A DNA stretch of 57,517 nt, taken from positions 1-57,517 of the forward strand of contig JAIQFQ010000019.1 of assembly GCA_020073245.1 (NCBI GenBank). The letters are read 5' to 3'. Both the position numbers and the translations under genes were made by a program. This stretch comes from Terriglobia bacterium (GTDB taxonomy: Bacteria; Acidobacteriota; Thermoanaerobaculia; Thermoanaerobaculales; Thermoanaerobaculaceae). Positions 1-9,100 of the stretch are shown here, in pieces. The notes under the pieces are model-generated. The model was not told where the DNA came from. It searched no databases and saw only the letters and a program-made list of their open reading frames with translations. Numbering within the stretch: position 1 is the first letter of the stretch; each line of letters begins with the position of its first letter.

Positions 1-1
1 A

Positions 2-393
2 ATCGCCCAGGTCTTGACCATCGGGAATGCTGACTACGTGTCTCCCGAGATGGAAGGTCACCTGCGGGTCAACACGCTATTTATAAGCGACAATGTGCGG
101 CGGGCCGTCAATGAAGGGCGAGCTGATTTCACGCCATGCTTCCTGTCCGAAATCCCCGGACTCTTCAAAAACGGCTTTCTCCCACTTGATGTAGCGTTGA
201 TTCATGTGTCTCCACCGGATGAGCACGGATTCTGTTCCTTCGGCGTCGAGGTTGGCGTCACGAAAACAGCAGCCCCGTCGGCAAGAATCGTGATTGCCGA
301 AGTCAATCCGAATATGCCACGGACGCTCGGAGATGCATTTATCCATATCTCCAAGATCACCTATGCAGTTCCGGTGGACTACGAGCTGCCCGA
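2..393 (+). CDS. Acetyl-CoA hydrolase / 4-hydroxybutyrate CoA-transferase family, internal fragment
   Basis: The window opens inside this gene; the frame starting at base 2 is open and reads as the N-terminal half of an acetyl-CoA hydrolase/transferase. Diagnostic stretches are VSPPDEHGFCSFG and IAEVNPNMPRTLGD, both typical of the 4-hydroxybutyrate and acetate CoA-transferase family, which moves CoA between acyl groups in the cytoplasm. About 130 of the usual 430 or so residues are present. The C-terminal domain with the catalytic glutamate is absent. Similarity stops after VDYELPE near base 391, where the sequence changes abruptly to a different gene in another frame. Codons use A/T at third positions more than the genes that follow. 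The family call is firm; whether the break is biological or an assembly join is open. Confidence 0.85.
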
Positions 394-400
394 AACGCCT
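385..400. other. Abrupt gene-gene junction
   Basis: Coding similarity switches within about 10 bases from a CoA-transferase (frame starting at base 2) to a carboxypeptidase-regulatory-like protein (frame starting at base 394). Neither gene has its proper end or start here, and no inverted repeat, target duplication or integrase accompanies the joint. Composition also changes, with the right side much richer in G/C at third positions. It is either an illegitimate recombination joint or a misassembly. Confidence 0.75.
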
Positions 401-3309
401 ACACCTTCAAGGCCACGCGCCTCGCCCCGGGACAGAGTGGGCTCCTCACCGTCTCGCACCCCGACTTCCAGCAAGCGACGCTCGGCGGGATCTCACTCGC
501 GGCCGGTGCGACCAAGGCAGGGGTCACGATCGTCCTCAAGCGCGGCTCCACGGTGACGGGCGTCGTCAAGGGCGGCAACGACCAGCCGATCGCGGGGGCC
601 GCCGTCGTGCTGGCCCAGGCGTTCATGCTCCGCGGTGCCGGTGCCGGCGGCCGCGGTTCGGCGTTGCTCGGTATGGCCGGGGGCGGCGCCCCCGAGAGGG
701 GGAGCGACACGACGGGCGGCGACGGGAAGTTCGCGGTCCGCGGGGTTGCACCAGGGGAATACGTACTCACGGTCAAGCGCTCGGGGTTCGCCACCGAGCG
801 CGTGGACCCTGTGAAGGTGCCGAAGTCCGGGGCGCCGGCGCCACTCGTCGTGACGCTCGCACCGGGGGCGACGATCTCGGGACGCGTGGTGCGCCGGTCG
901 GGAAGCGGTGCCGAGGGCTTCCTCGTGCGTGCGACCTCGCCGGGACTGCCCCGCTTCGATGCCGCCGCGACGACGGATCAGGCCACAGGCCCCGACGGCA
1001 TGTTCTCGCTCGACGGCCTCAAACCCGGCCAGAGCTACGACCTCCAGCTCCTCGGGCCTGTCGGTCTGGGCGAGGGCAAGCATGGCGTCGTCGCGCCGGC
1101 TCCGAACGTGGTGCTCACCGCGGCTGGCCCGGGGCGCATCACTGGCAGGGCGCTCGATGCCGCGGACGGGCACCCCATCGCCCAGTTTCAGGTCTCCTAC
1201 GAGGCCGCTCGCGGCGTTGGCGCGTTTCGCGGCGGGCCTCGCGGCGGTGCCCTCGGCGCCGGCGGAGGCGCCGCAGGCGCAGCCGGGCAGCCCGTTGACG
1301 TCGAGAGCGGCGACGGCACTTTTGCCCTCGATGATGTGCCTGCCGGGACGTGGAGCGTCGTCGTGACCGCCAAGGGGTACCAGCCCGGTCGCACAGCGGG
1401 TGTCGAGGTGGCCGAAGGTGAAACAGACGACGGTGTCGAGGTCCGGCTCGCCGCGGGGACGACGGTGAAGGGTCACGTCGTGGATGGGACGTCCGGCGCT
1501 CCGGTGGTCAACGCCTCGGTCTCGATCGACTCGGCCGGGGCGGCGCGAGGCCGCGGTCCGATACCGGCCGAGATGAGGAGCGGGGACATCACGACCGACG
1601 CCGATGGACGTTTCGAGATCGAGGGTGTCGCCACCGGAAAGCAGCCGCTGCACGTGACGCATCCCGACTACGCTGATGCCACCCAGATCGTCCAAGTGGC
1701 GGACGAGGGCGCCGTCGTCGAGGTCCGGATGACTCAGGGCGGCGTTCTCGCTGGAACGGTGGCGTCGGACACCGGTCAGCCGGTTCCGGGCGCGAACGTC
1801 GCGCTGAACCAGGCTGGCAGCGGCGGGTTCGGATTCGGAGGCGGCGCAGGTGCCCAGATGAACGTCACCGACACGGCCGGTCAGTTCCGATTCGACCACC
1901 TCGGCGCCGGCCGCTACACCGTCACGGCCTCACTCGGGTCCCACACGTCCTCTCCGGTTGAAGTCGTCCTTCAGGCAGGTCAGTCGCAACAAGACCTCGT
2001 GCTCCAGCTTCAGGTCGGCGTCACGATCCAGGGCACGGTCTCCGGACTACCCACCACCATGGTGACCGGCATGACCGTCGGCGCCAATGGCCCCGACTCC
2101 TACGTCCAGTCGATGCGCCTCGGCGCCGACGGCGCCTTCGAGTTCGACAACGTGCCACTCGGCGTCGTCACCCTCCGCGGGACGGCGACCGACCCTACGG
2201 GTTCCACACGAAGCACCACCAAACAGGTCACAACCTCCGCGGACCAGCCCGTACTCACGGTCGAGTTGGCGTTCGACACGGGCTTCTCGCTCTCCGGACG
2301 GGTCACCCAGGCCGGACAGCCGGTCGGCGGTGCGATGGTCTTCGCGAGCTTGCAGGGCGGCGGCGGCCGCCAGGCGTCCGCAACGACCGACGACGACGGC
2401 TCGTACCGCCTCAACGACCTCCAGGAGGGCACCTACGCCGTCAACGCCATGTCGGCCCAGGCGGGTGCTTCGAGGCGCCAGACAGTCGCGCTGGATTCCG
2501 ACCAGACCCTCGACATCGTCTTCCCGAGCGCGAAGATCGCTGGTCAGGTGGTCGACGCCGACAGCAAGATGCCGCTCGCAAACGCTTCGGTCACGATCCG
2601 GCCGCAGGACCCGAACGCGACGGGCGGTGTCGGCCAGCGCCCGGCGACAACCGACACCAGTGGGCAGTTCTCCTTCACCGGGCTTGACGAAGCGACCTAC
2701 ACGCTTTCCACCAGCAGGGCTGACTACCAGGTTGACACTCGGGACACGACTGCGACGGCTCAGGGAACGGACGGCCTGGTGACCGCGCTGAAACGAGCGG
2801 CAGGAATCGGCGTAAAGGTCCAGGACGGACTCTCGGGGGTGCCGCTACCGAGCGTCATGGTTCGTGTGTTCGACGGCCAGGGCACGCCGGTGTTCGGTCC
2901 AACGTCGGTTTCACTCGACACCAGCGGGCAGGGAGAGATCCCGTCGTTGCCGCCGGGGACCTATTCGGTGATCGCGGGGTCGTCGGGTTACGCGCCGGTG
3001 CGGCTGGACGGCGTCACGGTGCCGTCCGCCAGCGTCATGATCTTCCTCACGCCTGGCGGCACCATCCTCATTCAGGCGGGTCCGAAGACGCTTGCGCAGG
3101 GAACGGCCACCGGAACGATCACTTCCGCGGCCGGGCAGCCGGCGCTGCTCTCGCTGTTCAATCTGCAGGGACGCTTTGCCATCTCCGAGCCGGACCTCCA
3201 GCTCCACAACGTTCCTCCGGGAAGCTACGTGCTCTCGCTCCCGACCGTGGAGGTTTCGCAGCCATTCGCCGTCGGGGAGGGCGGGGCGACGACCGTCCAG
3301 CTGCCCTGA
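394..3309 (+). CDS. Carboxypeptidase-regulatory-like repeat protein, 5' truncated
   Basis: A long protein of tandem beta-sandwich repeats of about 80-90 residues, each like a carboxypeptidase regulatory-like (CarboxypepD_reg / CnaB-like) domain. Recurrent signatures are G-x-V-x-D-x-x-(S/T)-G-x-P-(I/V)-x-x-A-x-V, then T-D-x-x-G-x-(F/Y)-x-(F/L)-x-x-L-x-x-G-x-Y. At least nine repeats can be read. The first ATG in frame is at 553, but the repeat pattern continues upstream to about 394 (RNAYTFKATRLAPG onward), so the true start and signal peptide have been lost at the junction. Such proteins are normally exported and act at the cell surface as adhesive or structural modules; no enzyme domain is visible. 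It stands alone before a PilZ gene. Confidence 0.8.
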   Translation, partial: NAYTFKATRLAPGQSGLLTVSHPDFQQATLGGISLAAGATKAGVTIVLKRGSTVTGVVKGGNDQPIAGAAVVLAQAFMLRGAGAGGRGSALLGMAGGGAPERGSDTTGGDGKFAVRGVAPGEYVLTVKRSGFATERVDPVKVPKSGAPAPLVVTLAPGATISGRVVRRSGSGAEGFLVRATSPGLPRFDAAATTDQATGPDGMFSLDGLKPGQSYDLQLLGPVGLGEGKHGVVAPAPNVVLTAAGPGRITGRALDAADGHPIAQFQVSYEAARGVGAFRGGPRGGALGAGGGAAGAAGQPVDVESGDGTFALDDVPAGTWSVVVTAKGYQPGRTAGVEVAEGETDDGVEVRLAAGTTVKGHVVDGTSGAPVVNASVSIDSAGAARGRGPIPAEMRSGDITTDADGRFEIEGVATGKQPLHVTHPDYADATQIVQVADEGAVVEVRMTQGGVLAGTVASDTGQPVPGANVALNQAGSGGFGFGGGAGAQMNVTDTAGQFRFDHLGAGRYTVTASLGSHTSSPVEVVLQAGQSQQDLVLQLQVGVTIQGTVSGLPTTMVTGMTVGANGPDSYVQSMRLGADGAFEFDNVPLGVVTLRGTATDPTGSTRSTTKQVTTSADQPVLTVELAFDTGFSLSGRVTQAGQPVGGAMVFASLQGGGGRQASATTDDDGSYRLNDLQEGTYAVNAMSAQAGASRRQTVALDSDQTLDIVFPSAKIAGQVVDADSKMPLANASVTIRPQDPNATGGVGQRPATTDTSGQFSFTGLDEATYTLSTSRADYQVDTRDTTATAQGTDGLVTALKRAAGIGVKVQDGLSGVPLPSVMVRVFDGQGTPVFGPTSVSLDTSGQGEIPSLPPGTYSVIAGSSGYAPVRLDGVTVPSASVMIFLTPGGTILIQAGPKTLAQGTATGTITSAAGQPALLSLFNLQGRFAISEPDLQLHNVPPGSYVLSLPTVEVSQPFAVGEGGATTVQLP

Positions 3310-3488
3310 GCGGAAGACGGCCCGTCCCCGCGTTGAGCCGGCAAGACCATTCCCAAATCGACCCCGGAATCGCCCTCGGGAGCGACAGCTGAACCGGAAG
3401 TCCCTACAGATCCGTGCATTGAGAAACCAGGTAGGGCCCCGATCTCCCGGACCGATTGACTGCGGTGGCGAGCGGTTTTCCTGGTAAC

Positions 3489-4211
3489 ATGAACGCAATG
3501 ACCCGGAGGAACGATCCCCTCGCCTCGGGCAAACGCCGCGGCCCCCGGTACGCGGTCGAAGACGTGCAGGGGACCCTGCACTTCAACACCGAGGCGCGCG
3601 TCCTCAACGTGAGCTTGTCCGGCGTCGCGCTCGAGACGTCGCTCCCGGTCAGGGTCGGACGCACCTACACGGTCACCCTCCGCCACGACGACGAGGAGAC
3701 CGTTAGCCTCACTGGCACCGTGGTCTGGTGTCACCTTCGGGAGACCCGCAAGAACCACCTCGGTGAGTCCCTGCCGATCTATGCGGCTGGCCTGGCCTTC
3801 AATGACACCTTGACCGAGGGCGCCAACTCTCTCATACGTTTCCTCCAGCGTGCGGCGATCATCACGGTCGGTCAGCGCGTGACGGGACGCTTTCGCCTCA
3901 CCGACGAGAAACTCATCTCGCTGCAGACGGAGTACGAGTTCTCCGTCAAGAACGTGAGCTCGCGCGGCGTGTTGCTCGAAACGGAGCTTTCGCCCCAGCT
4001 CGGGGCAATGTTCGAGATCGAGGTCTTGCTGCCAGGCTACACGTTGCGGACACGTGCCCGTGTGATCCACGCCAAGGAGAGCCGCTTGGCGGAGAAGCGG
4101 ACCGTCTCGGAGGTCGAGATGGAGTTCATCGATTTCGCGCCAAGCGACCAGGCGCGCCTGGCCGAGTTCATCGCCAGCGAGTTGCGGCCTCAGGAGCCTC
4201 CTCAGACGTAG
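3489..4211 (+). CDS. Tandem PilZ-domain protein
   Basis: About 240 residues with two PilZ-like halves. The first has the c-di-GMP-binding arginine motif (RRGPR, RxxxR type) followed by LNVSLSGVAL, matching the (D/N)xSxxG motif. The second has VKNVSSRGVLLET, again NxSxxG, but no clear RxxxR, so it may be a structural, non-binding copy. PilZ proteins bind cyclic di-GMP and control motility, adhesion or polysaccharide export. Possible starts are ATG 3489 and ATG 3498 in the same frame; neither has a good ribosome binding site, so the N-terminus is uncertain. It is a single gene followed by a broken gene and has no signal peptide, so it is probably cytoplasmic. Confidence 0.8.
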   Translation: MNAMTRRNDPLASGKRRGPRYAVEDVQGTLHFNTEARVLNVSLSGVALETSLPVRVGRTYTVTLRHDDEETVSLTGTVVWCHLRETRKNHLGESLPIYAAGLAFNDTLTEGANSLIRFLQRAAIITVGQRVTGRFRLTDEKLISLQTEYEFSVKNVSSRGVLLETELSPQLGAMFEIEVLLPGYTLRTRARVIHAKESRLAEKRTVSEVEMEFIDFAPSDQARLAEFIASELRPQEPPQT

Positions 4212-4321
4212 CCTTTCAGGCCATGGCGGTATCGACCGTCGACAGGCTCCAGACCGGTCCGCCTTCCCGTGTTGCGAGTCTTTCTTAGAACTCCGGTGGG
4301 TCCGGCTGCATACGCGAGTTG

Positions 4322-4588
4322 ATGAGGCCACGACCCATCGGGTTGGGGTTTGCCGCAGCGTCGTTCGCCGCCCAGTCCGCACTCCCCCAACAAGAGCCAC
4401 CCTCTTCAGTTACCATCCGACGATCGGCTGGAGCGATCCCGGTCGACGGCGATTTGAGCGACCCCGCGCGGAGGGATGCGGTGCGGCTCGAGCGCTTCTA
4501 CGAGGTTGCCCGGGGCGACAACGTCGAGCCGCCGGTTCGCACGGTCGCGCGCCTCACCTATGACGACCGGTTTCTCTATATCGAGCTC
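4322..4588 (+). pseudogene. DUF5916-like protein, N-terminal remnant with CBM9-like domain start
   Basis: The first 89 residues read as a signal-peptide-like start (MRPRPIGLGFAAASFAAQSA) followed by the opening of a CBM9-like domain typical of DUF5916 outer-membrane-associated proteins: AIPVDGDLSDPARRDAVRLE, then VARLTYDDRFLYI. Family members run to roughly 700-800 residues. Here similarity ends after FLYIEL, the frame drifts into low-complexity sequence and stops at 4711, and the convergent DUF4199 gene begins at 4641. The usual DPAW tryptophan is replaced by arginine. It is best read as a truncated, non-functional remnant. Confidence 0.65.
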
Positions 4589-4640
4589 ATCGAGCGGAAC
4601 CGAGGTGCCACGGCCGCGACGCGTGGTCGGACCGGAGCGC

Positions 4641-5180
4641 CTACGATGAGGCCGGCGGCTGCGGACTCTCCGCAGCAGGCTGCGACTTGCCGCCGAGGAA
4701 GGCGGCGATGATCAGAGACAGGATGAGCCCGGTCAGCACCGTGAAGAACGGCACCAGGATCGCCTGCACGCCCGGACTCAGCAAGACGCGGGTGAACTTC
4801 TCGGCCTGGGCCATCTGTGACTCGGCCAGGCCGGAGGCGGCCCATTTGACCCGAAGGGTGTCGATCATGTAGTCGGCGAAGTTGACGTTGATGAACCTGA
4901 AGTGAAAGAACGAGTACACGGCGCTCATCAGCCCCGAGTACAAAGAGATCAGCACGCCGGCCCCGACACGCTTGCCGTAGGTGAGCGGGCGGGCCGGACT
5001 CTCGTTGTAAACGGCCCTGATCCCGAGCCACAGGACGACCGCTGCGATGACGATTCCCAGCCATTGCAGGTACTGCCCGGTAGCGAGCTTCTCCGTCTGG
5101 AAGCCGGTGAAGAAGAGGAGAAGCTGGAATACGGTCGAACAGATGGTGAGGATCAGTGCGTAAAAGAACTTCGTGCTCAT
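4641..5180 (-). CDS. DUF4199 family integral membrane protein
   Basis: A 179-residue protein with about four hydrophobic helices: near residues 5-25, 38-55, 72-95 and 138-165. It matches the layout of DUF4199 proteins, including the polar loop before helix 3 and a long periplasmic or cytosolic segment (NFADYMIDTLRVKW) between helices 3 and 4. The function of the family is unknown. The start at 5180 is supported by GGGAG seven bases upstream. The tail is a Pro/Ser/Ala-rich stretch (QPAAESPQPPASS). It is a single gene, convergent with the DUF5916-like remnant. Confidence 0.75.
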   Translation of the reverse strand: MSTKFFYALILTICSTVFQLLLFFTGFQTEKLATGQYLQWLGIVIAAVVLWLGIRAVYNESPARPLTYGKRVGAGVLISLYSGLMSAVYSFFHFRFINVNFADYMIDTLRVKWAASGLAESQMAQAEKFTRVLLSPGVQAILVPFFTVLTGLILSLIIAAFLGGKSQPAAESPQPPASS

Positions 5181-5379
5181 GGTTGGCTCCCTAGGGTTCC
5201 CGACGGTGGGTTGATCGATCGTTCCTCACCTTTCGAAGGGTACCACCGTCCGCAAGCGCTCGATCCCGCACCGTCGCCTCCCTCCGGCGTCCGGCCAGGT
5301 CCCTTGACCCGGGCAGGGCCATGAGTCACGGTATGATCACCGTTCTGGGGGAAAGGAGCCGGTTACGCGCTATCGGTGC

Positions 5380-6030
5380 TTGATCATTGACCACGACGAC
5401 ACGGCCGTCGACAGCACGCGGCGCGTCCACTACCCCGCACATCTGAGGTCCATGGAGGTTCTTCGTCCCGGCTTGGAGCCGATCGATCTCGACACCTGGT
5501 TCCAGAAGAACTGCGACCCCGGGATCATGCGGTTCCTCGTCGACGAACTCCGGTTGACGCCCGAGGAGCTGGCGGTCGAGCACGAGATCTGGCGTGAGTT
5601 TACCGCCCGAGAGACCCCCCACTTCTACCCGGGGTTCCTGGAGGCCCTCGCGGCGTACAAGGTCCGAGGCGGGCGAGTCGCCGTGGTTTCACACTCCGAG
5701 AGCCACATCATCATGGGTCACTACCGAGGTGCGGGCGGGGCGCTCGGGGTTGTGCCCGACCTCGTTTTCGGCTGGGACCTCGAACCGGACCAACGGAAGC
5801 CGAATCCATACCCCGTCCACGAGACGATCAGGGAGCTCCGCCTGGACCCGAGCGAGGTGCTGGTGGTGGATGACCTCAAGCCGGGCATCGACATGGCCCA
5901 GGCGGCAGGGGTGGACGCAGCGGCCGCCGGTTGGGCTCATGACATCTCCTCGATCCGAGAGTTCATGAGGCAGACGTGCGTCGTGTGCTTCGCCACCGTC
6001 CAGGAGTTCGCGGACTTCATCCTGCGGTGA
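5380..6030 (+). CDS. HAD-superfamily hydrolase
   Basis: A 216-residue HAD phosphatase. Motif I is DHDDT right at the N-terminus (nucleophile and acid/base aspartates), motif II is the VVSHSE region, the conserved lysine lies in QRKPNPYP, and motif IV is VLVVDDLKPG. The helical cap between motifs I and II identifies a phosphoglycolate-phosphatase-like C1-cap enzyme; the substrate cannot be told. The only canonical start is TTG at 5380, which leaves three residues before the nucleophile strand and lies 21 bases from the strong AAAGGAG at 5353-5358. An ACG codon at 5365 sits six bases after that site and would give TRYRCLIIDHDDT, the more natural N-terminus. A TATGAT box is present near 5332. 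Confidence 0.8.
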   Translation: MIIDHDDTAVDSTRRVHYPAHLRSMEVLRPGLEPIDLDTWFQKNCDPGIMRFLVDELRLTPEELAVEHEIWREFTARETPHFYPGFLEALAAYKVRGGRVAVVSHSESHIIMGHYRGAGGALGVVPDLVFGWDLEPDQRKPNPYPVHETIRELRLDPSEVLVVDDLKPGIDMAQAAGVDAAAAGWAHDISSIREFMRQTCVVCFATVQEFADFILR

Positions 6031-6037
6031 CGCCGGC

Positions 6038-7963
6038 TCACGCGCCGCGGGCCAGGCGGAAGGCCAGCATCGTGATGTCGTCGGATTGCTCTGCCCCGTC
6101 AGCGTGGCGGCGCAAGCCCTCGCGGACGCCCTTGATCAGGTCGTTGCAGCTGGTCTGCCGCAGGTCCATCAGCCGCTCTCGCGTCCGTGCGTCGCCGTAG
6201 AGCCCGCCTGCGCGGTCCATGCACTCGACCACCCCGTCGGTGTAGAGGAAAAGCGTGTCGCCCGGAGCGAGGATGAGCGCCCCCGAAGCGAAGGGCGGGC
6301 CTTCGATCGCCCCGACGACGTAGCCGGAAACGGAGGGAACGGGCTCGAGCTCGCCCGACGCCCGGATTACGAGGGGCGGGTTGTGGCCGCCGTTGGCATA
6401 GCGGCATTCGCCGCCGCGCAGGTCCACGACGGCGCAGAAGACCGTCACGAACATCCCGGAATCGTTGTCCTCGGCCAGTTCCTGGTTGAGGCGGTTCAGG
6501 ACTTCGGCGGGTTCGGAGTCCTCTCGGAAGAGCGCCCGGATCATGGTCCGGGTGACGGCCATGTAGATTGCCGCCGGCACGCCCTTACCCGCGACGTCAC
6601 CGATCACGAGGACCAAGCGATCCTCACCGAGCAGGAAGAAGTCGTAGAAGTCGCCTCCTACCTCACGCGCGGGCTCCAGGACGGCATAGATCTCGAGGTC
6701 GTTGCGCTCTGGAAACGGCGGGAACGTCTTCGGCAGCAGCGCGAGCTGGATCGCCCGCGCGATCTGCAGCTCGCGCTCGATGCGCTCCTTGGCCGCCGTG
6801 GTGGCCTGCAGCTGGTCGATGTGGATCCGGAGGTCGCGCTGCATCTGCGCGAACGAGGCCGCCAGGTGCGCGACCTCGTCGTTCCCACCCGGCTCCGGGA
6901 CGGGCGCGTCGAGGTTGCCTCCGGCCAGCGCCCGCGTTGCTGCGTCGAGGTGCCGCAGCGGCCGCGTGATTGAACGCGATATCGCCAGCACGACCACCAG
7001 CAGGCCCGCGAACCCGGCGATGCCGAACAGGATCTGCGTTTGCCCCAGCGCCCTCACCCTGGAGGTCACGGCTTCCTTCGGGAACACGAGGCCGAGCGAC
7101 CACCCTTCCGCGCCCACCGGCGCGAACGCGAGGAACGATGGCGTCTTGGTCGTGAACGTGGTGAACGGGACGAATCCAGACTCGCCGTGCACCATGCGCA
7201 GGCCAAGGGCGTGGAGCGTGGGATCGCCCCGCGCCTCCGCCAGGCTGAAGATCGTCTCGTTCATGATGTACTGCTTGACACGGTGCGAGACCACCGTGCC
7301 GTCGGCGGAAAGAACGAAGCCGTACCCCGCCTCGCCGAGGGGCAGAGACGCGATCAGGCCAGAGATCCCGGCGAGCGACACGTCGCACGTGACGACGCCC
7401 CTGAACCGCGTCTCACCGGTCCCGGTGGAGAGCGGAACCGAATACGTCGCCATCACGATCCCGCCCCCTCCTTCGTCGTAGTACGGCTCAGTCCACACGG
7501 GCTGGCCGAGCTCCATGGGGAGGGTGTACCAGTCCCTGATCTGGAACCTGTAGCCCCCTTCCGCGAGGTCCTTGACGGCGAGGGACCCCTCGTGGCGGTA
7601 CACGTAGGGACAGGTGGCCCGCGACGTTCCCGGGACTCCGCCCTGGAACGCCGCAGCTGCGCCGTACACGTCAGGGTTGTCCCGCACGACAGCTTGCAGC
7701 AGCGTTACGACCTGCTCGCGCGAAACCGGGAGGTTCTCCACTGCGTGGGCGATCCCGACAGCGCTCCGCGTGATCGAGCGCTCGACTGCGTCGAGTCGGT
7801 TCGCGACGGAGGTGGCCAGCGCCGTGGCCTTCGCTTCGAGCTCCCGCTCGAGCATGCCGCGCGAGACGTGTGCGCTCACGCCGACGACGACGCCGAGTAT
7901 CACGGCGCCCCCCACGAGGACGAGGAGGCTCATCCGCCCCGCGATGCCGAGCCTACGGAGCAT
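6038..7963 (-). CDS. Cache-HAMP-SpoIIE/RsbU-type serine phosphatase
   Basis: A 641-residue membrane sensor phosphatase. Order: transmembrane helix near residues 12-32; extracytoplasmic double-Cache-like sensor (WYTLPMELGQPVWTEPYYDE is typical); second helix near 305-325; HAMP (SRSITRPLRHLDAATRALAGG); coiled coil (IERELQIARAIQLALLPK); PP2C/SpoIIE catalytic domain. Metal-binding motifs VGGDFYDFF, VIGDVAGKGVPAA, YTDGVVE and SDDITML are all intact. Such enzymes dephosphorylate the serine of STAS anti-anti-sigma factors and so free a sigma factor or other target. The start overlaps the end of the upstream binding-protein gene by 11 bases, so the two are translationally coupled. A STAS gene lies just upstream of that. 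Confidence 0.92.
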   Translation of the reverse strand: MLRRLGIAGRMSLLVLVGGAVILGVVVGVSAHVSRGMLERELEAKATALATSVANRLDAVERSITRSAVGIAHAVENLPVSREQVVTLLQAVVRDNPDVYGAAAAFQGGVPGTSRATCPYVYRHEGSLAVKDLAEGGYRFQIRDWYTLPMELGQPVWTEPYYDEGGGGIVMATYSVPLSTGTGETRFRGVVTCDVSLAGISGLIASLPLGEAGYGFVLSADGTVVSHRVKQYIMNETIFSLAEARGDPTLHALGLRMVHGESGFVPFTTFTTKTPSFLAFAPVGAEGWSLGLVFPKEAVTSRVRALGQTQILFGIAGFAGLLVVVLAISRSITRPLRHLDAATRALAGGNLDAPVPEPGGNDEVAHLAASFAQMQRDLRIHIDQLQATTAAKERIERELQIARAIQLALLPKTFPPFPERNDLEIYAVLEPAREVGGDFYDFFLLGEDRLVLVIGDVAGKGVPAAIYMAVTRTMIRALFREDSEPAEVLNRLNQELAEDNDSGMFVTVFCAVVDLRGGECRYANGGHNPPLVIRASGELEPVPSVSGYVVGAIEGPPFASGALILAPGDTLFLYTDGVVECMDRAGGLYGDARTRERLMDLRQTSCNDLIKGVREGLRRHADGAEQSDDITMLAFRLARGA

Positions 7964-8933
7964 GGGTTTCCGTGCTCCAGCAGAAGACCTCGAAGGGGAG
8001 GTTGAGGTGAACGACCCCGTGGTCGGTCAGACGTGCCAGTGTGCGGTCGTAGTCTTCGTGCCGCAGGCGGCCGAATGTCCACTGGTCGCCCGCGCTCGGA
8101 AAGATCGAAGGGAGCAGCGTTGTGAGCATCCACCTCATGTGCGACCGGTTGCCGGGGACGTGATCGTGCCGGAGGTACTCCATCGTGAGATCGAGCGCCT
8201 CGTCCTGGTGATCGGCGACCCATCGCCAACCCGCAAGCGACGCTGCCGCAAACCGCGCCACCACGTAAGGATTGCCGCGTGCGACCGACTCCAGACAGTA
8301 CAGGCCGTCCTCGGGAATGCCGAACCCGGCATCCCGCAAGCGAGCAACCGTGAGCTGGCTCGGGTCTACTCCGGCCTGCAGGATTCCGTGGTACTCGTTG
8401 TACTCCATGGCGGCGCAAGCGTCCACGCCGCGACGGAGGAAAAGCTCGACGGAGAAGTACTGTGGCACGAAGATCGGCTTGATCCCTTCCTCACCGAAAA
8501 AGTCGAGAAAGGGAGCCGACAGCTCCTCCTGCCACATGCTTACGCGGCGCCCTTCGAGGTCCTTCAGGCGCCGTATCCCGCGGTTGCGCCACGCCACCAG
8601 CATGAGGTTGGAGCGATTCACGACCTGGGCCACGTTGACGACTGGCCCCCCATGCTCGCGGGCGAGCAGTGCGGCGCTCAGCGGAAGCACAGCCACGTCG
8701 GCCTGGCCCCCGCGGACGAGCTCGACCGCGTCGCGGCCAGGACCGCCGCCGACGATGGTGACGTCCAGGCCGTCTTGAGCATAGAGCCCGTGTTTGAGCG
8801 CCGCATAGTAGCCGGCGAACTGCGCCTGGTGTCGCCAGGGAAGGACCAGGCGCACGTGCGTGGCGGGGACCTCCGCCGAGGCGGTGGCTGCCACCGCCAC
8901 GAGGACCCCAGTGATGGAGAGCCGCCGGCCCAC
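7953..8933 (-). CDS. NMT1/THI5-like periplasmic substrate-binding protein
   Basis: A 326-residue exported binding protein: signal peptide of about 20 residues (MGRRLSITGVLVAVAATASA), then a type-2 periplasmic binding fold. Characteristic segments are WRHQAQFAGYYAALKHGLYA near the start, VTIVGGGPGRDAVELVRGGQ and ADVAVLPLSAALLAREHGG. The family usually delivers pyrimidines, taurine, nitrate or related ligands to an ABC importer, but no permease or ATPase gene is nearby. Its end overlaps the sensor phosphatase by 11 bases, which suggests the protein presents a ligand to the Cache sensor. Start is GTG at 8933, one base after a TGA in the same region, with TGAGG nine bases upstream. Confidence 0.85.
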   Translation of the reverse strand: MGRRLSITGVLVAVAATASAEVPATHVRLVLPWRHQAQFAGYYAALKHGLYAQDGLDVTIVGGGPGRDAVELVRGGQADVAVLPLSAALLAREHGGPVVNVAQVVNRSNLMLVAWRNRGIRRLKDLEGRRVSMWQEELSAPFLDFFGEEGIKPIFVPQYFSVELFLRRGVDACAAMEYNEYHGILQAGVDPSQLTVARLRDAGFGIPEDGLYCLESVARGNPYVVARFAAASLAGWRWVADHQDEALDLTMEYLRHDHVPGNRSHMRWMLTTLLPSIFPSAGDQWTFGRLRHEDYDRTLARLTDHGVVHLNLPFEVFCWSTETHAP

Positions 8934-9100
8934 TTCAGCGCCTCATCACGAGCGTCTCAGCGGTGAGCTTGACGTCACCGTCAGAGCCGTTCACGTCCAT
9001 GACCCGCCGCCTCGTATGCACGCCGAACGGTTCGGCGCTTCTCCTCGCGTGCCTTCCGCCAGTCGCCGTCGGTGAGTGCCGGGCGAAACCGGGGGTGCAG

